From Bagarius yarrelli (Eukaryota > Chordata > Actinopteri > Siluriformes > Sisoridae): a DNA stretch of 64,000 bases. The DNA is taken from positions 1,000,784 to 1,064,783 of the forward strand of contig VCAZ01000122.1 of the NCBI GenBank assembly GCA_005784505.1. The letters run 5' to 3'. Positions 1 through 11,024 of this stretch are shown here, piece after piece; the stretch's first letter is position 1, and each line of letters opens with the position of its first letter. The position numbers were made by a program, and so were the translations under genes. The notes under the pieces were generated by a model. The model had not been told where the DNA came from, ran no database searches, and worked only from the letters and a program-made list of their open reading frames with translations.

Positions 1-349
1 CCCAAAGTAGAATTTAAAGAAATCCATTAAATCCACATCTATTTTATACAAAACACAGAGGAGATTTTTACTGTAAATAGTTCTAAAATCTTGTAGTCTT
101 ATTAATTTTTTTTTTAACATGGCACCAAAACTTTGTCATAGTTACCAATCAGTGATTTATAATTGTAAAAGTTTATAGAAAAAGTCCGCTATAGACTCCA
201 GAGGGCGTCATCTACCTGCATGTAACTAACAGGACCGGGCCATAACCGTCATCTACCTGCATGTAACTAACTAGACCCATAATTTAAATTTCATTGATAT
301 ATATATATAAATATATATAAAATAATAGAGAGTCTGTTCAATTTGATTA

Positions 350-386
<37 letters not shown>

Positions 387-877
387 AACCATGATATCAG
401 TTTTCTGCAAATGAGAAAGGTTTCAGTAATATGGCGTGTAGAGTCATTCCTCGTCCAGTGAGTTCTCCACATCAGCCACCTTGGAGCTTCGCACTAGAAA
501 ATCCAGGGTGACAGTCAGAAGGAAATAAAAGTCTTATTGACTGCAAGAAAACAGGAAGTGGTGGGTCAGTGGTTAAGATGTCGCACTGTTGATCGGAACA
601 TCGAAGGTTAAATTGTAAAAAGTTGAGATGTTTTTATGTCGCTGCAGCGCAGATACATAAACAAGCTCTTTAGTTGTTCACGCTTCGACACGTCTACATT
701 TGAAATATAGATGCGATATGTAAACAGTCCCTAAAACAATCAAAGGAGACACATGGCACAGTGATGACAATAGTGGTTTATTTTGGCCATGGTTGACTTG
801 TGGTGGCCTGATGGAGTAACAACCTACAAAAGTAAATAGAGCAAATGAGTACATAGAAGATTTGGTGGTCATAACCT

Positions 878-950
<73 letters not shown>

Positions 951-1164
951 ATATTTAATGTTTAACGTTTGCTATGAATTTTTCAAATCTAGTTGTGATC
1001 TGCAATATGGCAGGATTGATTATCTTATAAAAAGCGAAAGCTTACAGCAAACGAAAGGATATTGATTTTGGCTTTTTTGGACTACAGGGTATTTGTTTGG
1101 TGGCTGCACAGTGACAAGAGAAATTCTCAATGATCTGTAATCTGTGCCATCAACTACCAAAGCT
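1..1164. other. AT-rich non-coding stretch
   Basis: No convincing gene seen. It contains a local direct duplication of about 24 bp (208-231 and 248-271, beginning GTCATCTACC), an (ATT)n run near 347-385 and a (TA)n microsatellite near 884-943. The short open frames here have no family features. Confidence 0.6.
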
Positions 1165-1383
1165 TTATTTGTTCTCCCGACACGGTTTAAACCGGGTTAC
1201 ATGTAATCTATCTGTAAAGATGGAGCGATAAAGAAATCGAATCTGAAGTTTAGGATTGATTTTCATGTGGTAAGTAAAGCCGTACTGGAGAGCAATATCA
1301 GCGATCGTCAGTATCTGTGGGACGAGACTGTAAATTACACAGATAAACATAAAAGCAATAGAAAGACAGAATTTTAGTGCCAT
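1165..1383 (-). CDS. Unrecognised 72-codon ORF with hydrophobic N-terminus
   Basis: A 72-aa open frame starts at ATG in a good vertebrate initiation context (AACATGG). The first ~26 residues (MALKFCLSIAFMFICVIYSL and on) look like a signal peptide or membrane anchor. The rest is basic and unrecognised. An AATAAA hexamer overlaps the stop codon, so a transcript would have almost no 3' UTR. The frame also crosses two acceptor-like sites (TTTACAG, CCCACAG), so it could be part of a spliced exon or simply chance. I do not recognise the family. The hydrophobic start, initiation context and poly(A) signal are the only reasons to list it. Confidence 0.2.
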   Translation of the reverse strand: MALKFCLSIAFMFICVIYSLVPQILTIADIALQYGFTYHMKINPKLQIRFLYRSIFTDRLHVTRFKPCRENK

Positions 1384-1444
1384 GTTAAAAAATTAAAGAT
1401 GACATACTTTGAGAATAAATGTATTTAATCAAAATTCTAAGTAT

Positions 1445-1590
1445 AAACTCGGTAGTATAGTAGTACACTCTGGATTCTGGAGAACACACACGATGGACAC
1501 TTTACTATCCCATGATTGCGCGCAAGACTCGACTCGTCATATTCCAAAATGGCGGAAAGAAATTGGCGACGCGGCGACTTTATAAGAGTA
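1445..1590 (+). repeat. Dispersed repeat family A, partial copy
   Basis: Shares a block around GATGGACACTTTACTATCCC, followed by a block around CCAAAATGGCGGAAAGA, with the copies at 42610-42990 (same orientation) and at 28440-28790 and 55260-55590 (opposite orientation). Non-coding; class unknown. Confidence 0.7.
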
Positions 1591-2393
1591 ACATTGTCCG
1601 GTCATAAAAACCCCGAACTGCATTTGAGTTTGACAAAGCGACTGAGTAATCCTCGTTAGCTAATATATTTCTAAGGAATTTCTTCGATTTATGCTGGAAA
1701 ACGTATTTATTAATATTTTATCATATGGTCACATGGTTAATTCATGTTAACGCTGTTAACATGCACGTGTATCTCCAGCTAGCTAATTTTATAGCGACTT
1801 TCCGCTCGTCTTCACATGTATAAATGGTTTTTACTACAGTAAAGTTTTCATTAAAATAACATTACGGAATCAAATTGCTGTGAAATAAATTTGTTTCCAG
1901 GTCGATAGATATAAATTGGTTATGTTGTAGTAACAGCATCATGGCTAGAGTTTCTATTTTGACTAAAATTGTGTTGGACATAATTATTGAAATGATATTT
2001 TAAAATACTCGGATTCATTACTTTACCCTACCCTATACTTAATAACATATATAACCCAGAGTTTCGTATACTGCTAGCTGAATCGAGCGCATTCGCTAGC
2101 TATAAAAATGGTAGAAACTTTTAATACTGAATCCCAAACACATCAGCACAACAGAACATTCTGCTGATATGACACTGTAGCATTTTCATTGGCAGTATTT
2201 GGCAGGCGCCCTACGCTATGACATACCTATGACATACCTTTAACTTCTTTACACAAAGAGCTGTTAAGGGATATGCTCAAGGGTTCAGCGGCGGTAAATT
2301 AGTGGTTTGGATATTTGTTCTCACAGCCTTTTGATGAGTTTTCCAACACCTTCACCAATGAGCTGCTTATCTTCAAACCACAGTGTATCGTAC

Positions 2394-2429
<36 letters not shown>

Positions 2430-2905
2430 AGCTCACCTCATAAATATAAAAGTATGATTCAGGTTAAAAACACTGATCTCCGTTTGTTGTTCTGTCTGAT
2501 TTAGATGTCTTATGATTTAGATGTAGATGATTTAGAAGGTCAGAGTCTTTTTCATCAGACAGCAGAAGGCACTAAAATCGACTGCCTAAGAAAAAACAGC
2601 ACTAATATAGTACGTTGCTTTAGAAGTATAGAAATGATGCAAATATTGTATCTTTAATTTGGTCTTATAATTCATGGTCTTATTTGGTCTTGTTTTGCGG
2701 TTATTTAGTTGAGCTTGGAATTTTTTTTGCCTAGAAATGACTTGGGCATTTAAAAATAAATGAAGAGCATTTTCACATGCAGAGTAATCAATAGTAGTCA
2801 GCTCCTTCTACAGCTCCTTGAAAGTAGTAGCTGGACAACTACTGGGGTAACCAGAGGAAAAACTACTTACTTTGTCAACAATAAGTGAAGTCATACTATG
2901 CCACT
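1591..2905. other. Non-coding stretch with short CT microsatellite
   Basis: No gene recognised. A (CT)n microsatellite of about 30 bp lies at 2397-2427 and creates a spurious Ser/Leu-rich frame. Confidence 0.6.
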
Positions 2906-3265
2906 GTTTTTATTTATTTATCTTCTAGACCCGCTTATTCCCCTAATTCGGGATCACAAGGATCTGCTGGAGTCTATCCCAGCCGTCTCTGAAAGGGCGA
3001 AAGGCAGGAGGGGGACACCCTGGACAGGTTGCCAGTCCATCACAGGGCCACACACTCACACTCCTATGGGCAATTTTAAATCACCAATTAACCTAACATA
3101 CATGTTTTTGGACTGTGGGAGAAAACCGGAGAACCCGGAGTAAAACGGAGTAAAGCACGGGAAAAACATGCAAACTCCACACAAAAAGATCCCTGACCAG
3201 GAATTGAACCCGGGACCTTCTTGTTGTGAGGCAACAGTACTAACCACCTAGTTACCATGCTGCTG
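2906..3265 (-). repeat. DANA/Mermaid-like tRNA-derived SINE, copy 1
   Basis: Reverse-oriented copy. Read on the minus strand it has the tRNA-like head (GTTAGTACTGTTGCCTCACA variant, AAGAAGGTCCCGGGTTC B-box region), then TGTGTGGAGTTTGCATG, the CTCCGGTTTTCTCCCACAGT block, GTGTGTGGCCCTGTGATGG and the tail leading to GAATTAGGGGAATAAGCGGG. About 360 bp, essentially full length. Recognised from general knowledge of fish SINEs and from five further copies in this window. Confidence 0.85.
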
Positions 3266-3284
3266 TTTTATTAAAAACATGATT

Positions 3285-3720
3285 CCTTTGTGTGTGTGTA
3301 AGGTTTTGGTTTTGCGGTCTATGTTCATGTTTTATGTTTCTCTTGCTTCATGTTTTTATGTTTAATGTTCTTGGTTTATAATTATGTTTAAGTTCATTCT
3401 ATGTTTTGAGTTCTTGTGCTTTCTTTGCGTACTTCCTGGTTTGTCCTTGTCTCTTGTTTTCATTAGTTTGCTTGGTCATGTGTTGATTATTGTGTTCAGG
3501 TTTTTTTTGTTTAGTTAATTTCTTCCTTGTTAGTCTTGCGTGTGCATATATAGCCCTTTGTAGTCTTGTGTCGTTGTGGATTGTTGTTTGTGTACCACTG
3601 CTGGTGAGTCTGCGTACATGATAGTGTTCATGTTTAGTTAAGTCACGTCAAGTCAAGTAATGTCAAGTCTTGTTAAGTTTAGCTTAGGTTTGTTTGTCAC
3701 ATTGTAAATAATCTGCACAC
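3285..3720 (+). repeat. Dispersed LTR-like repeat family L, copy 1
   Basis: Non-coding ~430-bp element containing ACTTCCTGGTTTGTCCTTGT and a TATATAGCCCTTTGTAGTCT promoter-like stretch, then an array of AGTCA/AAGTC-type pentamers (3637-3690). Related to 57855-58270 (same strand) and 5075-5475, 8838-9320 and 62815-63250 (opposite strand). I infer a solo-LTR-like or similar element from length, TATA-like box and copy structure; no protein remains. Confidence 0.6.
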
Positions 3721-3921
3721 ACACCTGTGTTTAGGAGGTGGACGTTTGCCTCAGGTCATAGTAGAGTGTTAAGCCTAAATGTCTTTTCCCAAAATTGGTG
3801 CCATAATTTGGTGCTAATGCTAATATTATTAGCTAAAACGAATTGGAACGGGAAATTTCAGTTAGCACTGACAGGCGAATTAGATTTCAACATTTGCAGT
3901 AGTTTTCATTTGTTTAAAGCT

Positions 3922-4075
3922 TTGAGTGTGGTTAGGGTGTTGGACAGCTTATCGGATAATCCTGGGTTCAATTCTCAGCACCACTACTGGGCCCCCTAAG
4001 CAAGGCCCTTAACCCTCAACTGCTCAAAAAAAATAAGACAAATATAAGCTACGTCTTCCAAATGCTAGAAATGGA
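3922..4075 (+). repeat. tRNA-derived SINE family C, copy
   Basis: Degenerate copy with GTTAGGGTGTTGGACAGC, GGGTTCAATTCTCAGC (B-box like) and the diagnostic AAGCAAGGCCCTTAACCCTC block, ending near CAAATGCTAGAAATG. Confidence 0.7.
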
Positions 4076-5074
4076 CAGTAAGGTGACTGAAACAGTGGCT
4101 AAACTTGTCCCAGCGTAACGGTGGACAATTTTTACATAACATCGTCGAGCAGGTTTTTCTACTACTGTTAAAATAGCCTGAGGCTTTGCATTTGATATGT
4201 TCTCTGTATAGGGCTTATTGTTTAGCATATTCTATCAATGCTTAGATGTTTGAGAAGCTTAACTCTTTGTCTGTCATTTAAAGTGTTTGCAGTATGGCAG
4301 AGATTGCCGCCTTTGAGAAAATACTGTTCCATGTTTATGTAGTGGTGGTAAGTAACATCCATGATGCAAAGTTACCCAAAGTGTTAAACTGGCTCCAATG
4401 GCTTGCCTGTTCCCAGCAACACACATGCACCAGTCAGTCCACATGACAGAAAAGCAAATGTGAGTCATCAGACTGGTTATAGCATGGGGTAGCTTCGCAT
4501 GCAAATTATACAAACCGATAATATTAGCCTACTTAACGACAAACTAACGAATCAACTTTTCCCCCATAAAACATTTATTTTGCTTTGGCCATAACGTTTA
4601 CAAGCATTACACTAAAATCTGTAAAGAAGCACGACATGCTAACAATAGAAAAAGTATAACTATCGAGACCGGTAACATTACCGTCTCTCTCGTCCGACGT
4701 ATAGTTCTGAATTGTGAACCAGTACTTTCTTCTCTGAATCTGCCTTGGTGTTGGTTTTAAGTCTTGCTTATTAGCTTGTTTGCCCTGGTGCTAGTTTTGA
4801 GTCTCGCATATTAGCTTGTTTGTTATATAGTTAGCTGTTGGCTAACTCCAGTAAAACATGTGACTTTTGCCATGAGCAAATGTTTGATGATGTTAATTTA
4901 AACATAAATCCTTCTCCTTTCTTCCGTTTTCTGCAGTTGTCAAATCTGTTTGGCTTCGGGGACATTTGACTTTTGATTGTATTGCGATCTGATTTAATTT
5001 GAGGTTCTGTCGATATCAGGTTATTTGTAAGAACCTTTTAAAGGGATATAATAAATTGCAACAGTTCAATCTAA
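4076..5074. other. Non-coding stretch
   Basis: No gene recognised. A short internal duplication (TTAGCTTGTTTG at about 4771 and 4811) follows two similar GGTGTTGGTTTTAAGTC/GGTGCTAGTTTTGAGTC segments. Confidence 0.55.
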
Positions 5075-5475
5075 TTGTTGAACCCGAGTGCAGCTTTATT
5101 AAATAAAAGTTTGGCAAAACAACAACCACCAACTAAATTAACTAGACTAAACAAATCAACATGAATAAACAAACTTGACTTGACTTGACTTAAAAAGACT
5201 CACTAATAGTAATACAGGGAATGTATTACTGCAGCAATACAGGACAAACCATAAACGGAAAAACAAGGGCTACCAATAATAAACAAGGAGAGACACATGA
5301 TCAAAATAAACCAATGACAAAACATGACACAGACAGAGGAATCACATGAAAGAAACACACGAGAAACAATGATCACATGACAAGTCAGGATGTCGACAAA
5401 GACCATAAACGAGAAGCGACAACATAAAACTGTAAAAATAGAAAAGAACATGGAAAAATATATGGTAAACCTTAA
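5075..5475 (-). repeat. LTR-like repeat family L, copy 2
   Basis: Opposite-strand relative of 3285-3720. Carries GTTGAACCCGAGTGCAGCTTTATTA, a short pentamer array (AACTTGACTTGACTTGACTT, 5173-5192) and the ACACATGA/CACATGACAAG blocks shared with 62815-63250. Spurious frames inside it resemble those in the other copies because the DNA is shared. Confidence 0.6.
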
Positions 5476-6150
5476 ACGTTAATCATAATCAGGCTAAAAC
5501 CTGCTGCCTTTTCCTGTCTTTGCTGTTGGACAAGTTTTTGTTGCTAAACTGTGAATCTGTGAGTTAATGAAGATACACTAAGTGCTGGTGGTGTAAACAG
5601 GAGTAAGGATTTAAGGAGGTGTCCTTATTATTTACACAGTGTGTTCTTAGTAATAATAAATAATAATTATGAACAGGGGACAAATAATTTTCTGGTAAAT
5701 ATTAAAACTACCCTGTTAGAAATAATAAATATATGTACTATAATAAAAAAAAGCCATTTTTACGGATGACTTTACCAAATTATTTCTGTATATATATTAT
5801 GTTTCTTTAAAAAGATCAAATTAATGCGGACCACTAAAACTTGTAGAATTCAAACTAAAGTTTCTTAGATGTCTAGTACGACAAAACCTTAACTCAAATC
5901 ACGCTAAACGCAATACAGAATTAAATGTCGATCACATTTTGTGTGAAATTCACCAACAAATAACTGCAGAGTAATGACATCACAACAGTTTCAAACAAGA
6001 AGGTGGGGTTGTGTATGCATACATGGGTGTGTGTGTGTGTGTGTGTGTGTGTGTTTCTACAAGGATAATAATAATAGGCAACAATGGATTAAAGAGCTCC
6101 TGGATAAAACCTCAAACTTTAACAGTCAACTGAAAATTATTATTTTTTAA
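5476..6150. other. Non-coding stretch with GT microsatellite
   Basis: No gene recognised. A (GT)n microsatellite lies at about 6027-6054. Confidence 0.55.
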
Positions 6151-6408
6151 TACATTATTACACACACACATACACACATACCTGACATTGCTTTATTTAT
6201 TATAAAATTGTGTGTGTGTGTATGTATATAGAGTGTGTGTGTAAGTAAGCCTGTATATTGAGTGTCTGTGGGTCTGAAAAACGACCAGAAAAGGGGTGGA
6301 GACTCGGGTGTGACCTTTTTAGCTTACTAGTTTCTACCTTTTTTTTACTTTCTTACCTTCACCAGTGATGAAACTCTTGGGTAAGTTTCTATTAAATCAT
6401 CTTTAAAA
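6151..6408 (+). repeat. Direct duplication, copy 1 (carries putative first exon)
   Basis: Nearly identical over ~257 bp to 7858-8114. Both start with TTACACACACACATACACAC and both carry AGTGTCTGTGGGTCTGAAAA, the CCAGAAAAGGGGTGGAGACT block and CACCAGTGATGAAACTCTTG followed by GTAAGTTTCT. Differences seen are a C/T change at about 6283 and the length of the T run. High identity at 1.7 kb separation means a recent or homogenised duplication. Confidence 0.9.
6368..6380 (+). other. Putative first coding exon A of the fut9-like gene
   Basis: ATG AAA CTC TTG G is followed by a consensus donor, GTAAGT (6381-6386), leaving phase 1. Joined to the acceptor CCCCCTAAG before position 9695, the frame reads MKLLGTWKMRF and runs straight into the fucosyltransferase ORF with no stop. 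In-frame joining has a one-in-three chance of being accidental, so transcripts are needed. A cap site would lie upstream in the duplicated block; I cannot place it. Confidence 0.4.
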
Positions 6409-7857
6409 TATAAAATGACTACATTTATTGGTACTTACACACAGACAGAAATTTTTCGATATTACTTTTAGCAGGACCTTTATGTGAACAGGGTGGCCTC
6501 AGGGTGGACATGGACAAGAACAGAGATTTGGGAACGTAACACAGTGTTAAATTATATAGACAGTCTTAAGAACAATCTTATTATTATTTTTTTTTGCTAT
6601 TTATTAACCAGATTTATATCTGAATCATATGTACCTAATAGAACATATACTGTAACTGGAGTCTATAGAGGGAAGAGAGTTAAAGGGACAGAAAAAGCTG
6701 ATAGACTGACGTCCCGAGTAAGCAAGACAGGGCAGAATGATAAGTTTTTAAAACAGTGCATTTAATAACAGGCAGTAAATAAAATGGTGTTTTATTTCAC
6801 TTATACTGCGGAACATATAAACATCCTCCTATATGAAGTTTAAGATTAAGAATAACAGTTTTGCAAGTAAGTTGCATCGACATTCGAAGCATTTTTAGCA
6901 CATAGACGTCTGAGAGCCGTTCAAAACTTATTGGCGTGTGTAGAAAGCCAAAAGAAACCAACTAAAGCGAGTTTTACCAAAGCTTTTTCGAAGAATTCCA
7001 CTCACGATACGATATGTCATGTGACAGATTGGTGGCTATTAGTTCTATTAATTTTAGTTTATTAAAATAAACACACATTAAGAGTAAGTTATTGTATAAT
7101 ATTTTTAATAGAATGTGTTGTAGAATGTAAAGCGTCTAACGTGATTACGTGATATTTATGATAAATACGATGTTCTATGAGTGGTGCTGTTGACAGATTG
7201 GTGGCTATTTGTTTCATATTTTACTTTATTTTTATTGTTTTTTTCATAATGTTTTATATAGAAAAATATGTTAGAAATTGTTAATATTCGTCATATTTTT
7301 GGTAGCTGGAATATATTATTGTTTCTTATAGGAAAACCCGTATCAATATACAAATCTTTACTGGAAGAACTCTACAGAACCGGTTCATTTTATATGTTAC
7401 ATTCTAATAGTAATGGAAACTCCAGACCATAATTACAGTCATTAAACAGCGTAAAATACTGCTTAACTGTGTATATAATAAGCTTTAATTTAAGTATTCT
7501 GAGGCGTTTTAGCAGAACAGAACAGAACAGAACATCTTCTAAAGTTAAACAAAGCTCATGTTTACATTTACATTTACAGCATTTGGCAGATGCTCTTGCC
7601 CAGAGCGACTTACATTTTTCTCATGTTGGTGTCCAAACATGAGAAAATCCTAGAAACAGCTATTTTCTGATTACGTTTGTTGATCATTTTAATGTCAAGA
7701 GACGGAAAATTAACTTAATAGTATTCATTTCTTGAAGAATCCGACACACCCATCACGTTTATTAAAATTAAGGCCAAAATGAAGACAAAATGTTTAAGTT
7801 GCCACACCTTCTGGTAACTTTTCAGCTGTTTGCTATATTATAATAACTATGTTTTCA
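6409..7857. other. Spacer between the duplicated segments
   Basis: No gene recognised. A 93-codon frame at 6484-6765 has no family features. A short local duplication (GACAGATTGGTGGCTATT near 7023 and 7192) and a fragment of SINE family C on the minus strand (7561-7615) lie here. Confidence 0.55.
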
Positions 7858-8114
7858 TACATTATTACACACACACATACACACATACCTGACATTGCTT
7901 TATTTATTATAAAATTGTGTGTGTGTGTATGTATATAGAGTGTGTGTGTAAGTAAGCCTGTATATTGAGTGTCTGTGGGTCTGAAAAATGACCAGAAAAG
8001 GGGTGGAGACTCGGGTGTGACCTTTTTAGCTTACTAGTTTCTACCTTTTTTTTTTACTTTCTTACCTTCACCAGTGATGAAACTCTTGGGTAAGTTTCTA
8101 TTAAATCATCTTAA
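7858..8114 (+). repeat. Direct duplication, copy 2 (carries putative first exon)
   Basis: Second copy of the 6151-6408 segment, with a slightly longer T run (8047-8055). Similarity stops a few bases after the splice-donor sequence, which defines the 3' edge of the duplicated unit. Confidence 0.9.
8077..8089 (+). other. Putative first coding exon B of the fut9-like gene
   Basis: Same ATG AAA CTC TTG G plus GTAAGT donor (from 8090) as the exon at 6368-6380. It could splice to 9695 in frame. A nearer acceptor (TTCTTGCAG before 8175) would instead give a short peptide ending at TGA 8249-8251. Confidence 0.4.
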
Positions 8115-8837
8115 AAATATATTTAAATTTATTTAGAATAAACACTGTTTTATGTTGTGTGTTGATTCTTGCAGGATTTAAGATGCCTAAAGACACACAC
8201 ACACACACACCAGGCAGAAAAGTTCCTAACTTTTGCACTGCTCACTTGTGAAAGTCAGAAACCCGGCGTTTTACTGTTTAAATGAATTCAATGTTTATAA
8301 ATGATGTGTTAATTATAAAGTCATGTGACCCATTTTTAAAGGAAAATAAACTGAAATAACTGTTCTAAAGTCATATTCAGTTATCCATACATTCCTGGGC
8401 TAAAATATAGTAATATAAAACACACAGTTAATTTTTACTTGATTCATTTAACCAACATGGCTATTTTTCAAAACGTTGTTCAGACATACAGTATATCTCA
8501 CTGAGGTTTTTAAGTTCAAATGTCTACATTAGGGACCCCAATTTTTTTTTTTTTTTTTTGTGAGGGCCACTTGATTGTTTCTTTCTTTAACGAGGTTCGG
8601 GTCGGTAGGTAACATAAAACTTCATGTTCGGGGGTCACTTACGGTATTATTGTGAATTCTGTATCGATTTTCTCTCTCCGTTTAACAATTTGTTTACTTT
8701 CATGCGGTATCACCTGATCATCACCATGTAGCGTTCTGTTAGTAGGGAAATGAGCAAATAATTCATCTAACTTCTATGTTTTTTTTTTGTTTCGTGTTTT
8801 TGTTTCATTATTGTTTACTGTTTGTTCTGTAAGAGAA
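8115..8837. other. Non-coding stretch
   Basis: No gene recognised apart from the possible alternative short exon beginning at 8175. A T-homopolymer lies near 8541-8560. Confidence 0.55.
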
Positions 8838-9320
8838 CTCCACTAAGGGCAAGAGGTATTTGAACCCAAATGCAGTTTATTTACAGTGAACAAAAACACT
8901 AAACAAACAAAGAACATTAACTTAACTAGGAACAGAAACAGGAACAAGAAGCATAAACAAGAACTCTCCACAGTGGCACAGCAAACAAACAGTAAACAAT
9001 AATCCGCCAAGACAAAGCAAAACACAAGGGCTATAAATACACAAGAACACATTAACTAGAGAAGAAACACCTGAACACAATCACAAACACAGGACTGAAC
9101 AACCAATGAGAACAAGACACAAGGACAAAGGGAGGCACATGACAGGAAGATATGAAGACAAAACAGGAAGTAAACAAAACAGGCTGCCTAGGCTAGCCTA
9201 GCTGGCTAGCATAGCATAGCTTAGCTAGCCAGCATAGCGTAGCCTAGACATAAAACAATAAACAAAAAACAGGAAACACGAAAAACATAGAACAAGAACA
9301 TGAAAACCATTTGGGTACTA
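8838..9320 (-). repeat. LTR-like repeat family L, copy 3
   Basis: Starts CCACTAAGGGCAAGAGGTAT and contains GGGCTATAAATACACAAGAA, CACATGACAGGAAG and AAAACAGGAAGTAAAC, all shared with 62815-63250. At 9190-9245 the family's pentamer array is replaced by CTAGC/ATAGC units with an internal inverted repeat (GCTGGCTAGC pairing with GCTAGCCAGC). The copy lies between the putative first exons and the main exon of the fut9-like gene. Confidence 0.65.
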
Positions 9321-9705
9321 CCAATAAGGGTGCATTTAGAGATGGCCTATCCTGTGCGGGCAATGCCAACATACACACATTAATAATACTGTTAATGAAA
9401 TGAGTTGTAGAATATCAACACAATGAGTAAAACATGTGATTAGACCTAAGTTTTGCTCATCATGTCCCAGGTGGTTTACACCAACGTGTAAGATGTGCAT
9501 CCACACTTTTTGGTTGAATAAATGCAAATTGGAATAATCATTGTTGAATATTTTAAAGTAAACACACTACTGATATTACAAAATAATATATTGTAGTGCA
9601 GAAATAGAGAAATACATCAGTTACCATTCACACACCAAAAATTGGAAAGTAACAAAGTTCTGTCTTTGTCTCTGTTCTGTTTTTTCCCCCTAAGGAACTT
9701 GGAAG

Positions 9706-10833
9706 ATGCGTTTTACAACAAAACTACATCAGTTTTGCCTGTTAGTCACTTGTTGGCTTGGAGGACTTTTCTCTTGCTTGTTGGTAATTCATTATAAAAG
9801 CGTTTTATACCAGTATCCATCGTCATGTATGCATGAAACAATCTCTTCTTATGAGCATATTCAGAAAAACTTTACCTTCTTTAATAGCTTTAATAATACA
9901 TCATCTCCAGAGGACAAACCCCTCCTACTGCTGTGGTTCTGGCCTGAAAACTACAGATGGGACTTTAATGACTGTAAAACCATATACAACATCGACGGCT
10001 GCCATTTGACAGACGACAGAAATCTTTATGACCAAGCAGACGCAGTTCTCATTTTCCACAAAGCTATCAGCCCTGACCTGTCCAACCTCCCGCAATCACC
10101 TCGACCTCCGTTTCAAAAGTGGATCTGGCTCCATGTAGAATCGCCGACCAACACGCCCAGGAAGGCCGGCATCGAGAAATTGTTCAACCTCACTCTAAGC
10201 TACAGACGAGATGCCGACATTTCCGTAAGGTACAAACTCACCGTCAACAAAAAGCCAAACGAGGACTTTGTCATTCCAAAGAAGGACAAACTCCTCTGCT
10301 GGTTTGTGTCGAACCTTGCCCCTAGCACCGGAGTAGGAACCCGGATGAATTACTACAACGAGTTAAAAAAGTACATCAATGTGACGGTTTTTGGAGGCCT
10401 GGCAGGCTCACACTTGAGATCAGAAGAATACTACTCCACTATGGCTAGCTGTAAGTTCTACCTCTCTTTTGAGAACTCCATCCACAGGGACTACATCACA
10501 GAGAAAATAAACGGTCCTCTTGTAGCCGGGACGGTCCCTGTTGTCCTGGGGCCACCGAGAGAAAATTACGAACAGTTTACTCCAGGGAACGCCTTCATTC
10601 ACACCAAAGACTTTCCTCACCCTAAAGCACTGGCGAAATATCTGCTTCAGCTGGACAAAGACGACGAAGCGTACAAGCGTTACTTCGACTGGAGGAAACA
10701 CGTGACGGCAACACCGCACCTGGTCATTTGGAATCAGGAGTTTATCATATACATCTGTCACGCGTGTGAATATATTGGAAGGCACAGAGAGTATAAAGCA
10801 GCACAGGACATCTACAAGTGGTGGTTTTCATGA
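9706..10833 (+). CDS. fut9: FUT9-type alpha-1,3-fucosyltransferase (GT10)
   Basis: A 375-aa type II Golgi membrane enzyme that would transfer fucose from GDP-fucose in alpha-1,3 linkage to GlcNAc of lactosamine chains (Lewis x synthesis); the activity is inferred from the family. Visible features are a short cytoplasmic start, a membrane anchor at about residues 8-29, and a stem with N-glycosylation sites (NFT 55, NNT/NTS 63-64). In the catalytic domain are CHLTDDRNLY (99-108), PPFQKWIWLHVESPTNTP (134-151), NLTLSYRRDADI (161-172), and the GT10 donor motif FYLSFENS...DYITEK...LVAGTVPVVLGP (251-283). The closing Cys pair CHAC (351-354) is also typical. Human FUT9 is slightly shorter (about 359 aa). 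The coding part is intronless, as in vertebrate FUT9. An acceptor (TTTTTTCCCCCTAAG) ends at 9694, 11 nt before this ATG, and the frame stays open back to it, so an upstream start is possible. The exact teleost paralogue (fut9a-d type) is not resolved. Confidence 0.95.
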   Translation: MRFTTKLHQFCLLVTCWLGGLFSCLLVIHYKSVLYQYPSSCMHETISSYEHIQKNFTFFNSFNNTSSPEDKPLLLLWFWPENYRWDFNDCKTIYNIDGCHLTDDRNLYDQADAVLIFHKAISPDLSNLPQSPRPPFQKWIWLHVESPTNTPRKAGIEKLFNLTLSYRRDADISVRYKLTVNKKPNEDFVIPKKDKLLCWFVSNLAPSTGVGTRMNYYNELKKYINVTVFGGLAGSHLRSEEYYSTMASCKFYLSFENSIHRDYITEKINGPLVAGTVPVVLGPPRENYEQFTPGNAFIHTKDFPHPKALAKYLLQLDKDDEAYKRYFDWRKHVTATPHLVIWNQEFIIYICHACEYIGRHREYKAAQDIYKWWFS

Positions 10834-11015
10834 ATGGATTTAAGCACTTTTTTTATGCTAAATTATAAAGACTGGCCGTAAATTTGTTTATTTCTTACTG
10901 CAAGCTCTTAAAAGAGTTCCATAATTCCAGGGTTAATGACACTATTATAATTGGAAAAATAAAAAAGACTTAACATAGTTCATCTGAATTAATCAGCAAG
11001 TCAAAAGTCAATAAA
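10834..11015 (+). terminator. 3' UTR with candidate poly(A) signals of the fut9-like gene
   Basis: Two AATAAA hexamers follow the stop codon, at 10958-10963 and 11010-11015, within 180 bp of the stop. Either would give a short 3' UTR; mammalian FUT9 has a much longer one, so a distal site cannot be excluded. Confidence 0.5.
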
Positions 11016-11024
11016 TTAATTTAC

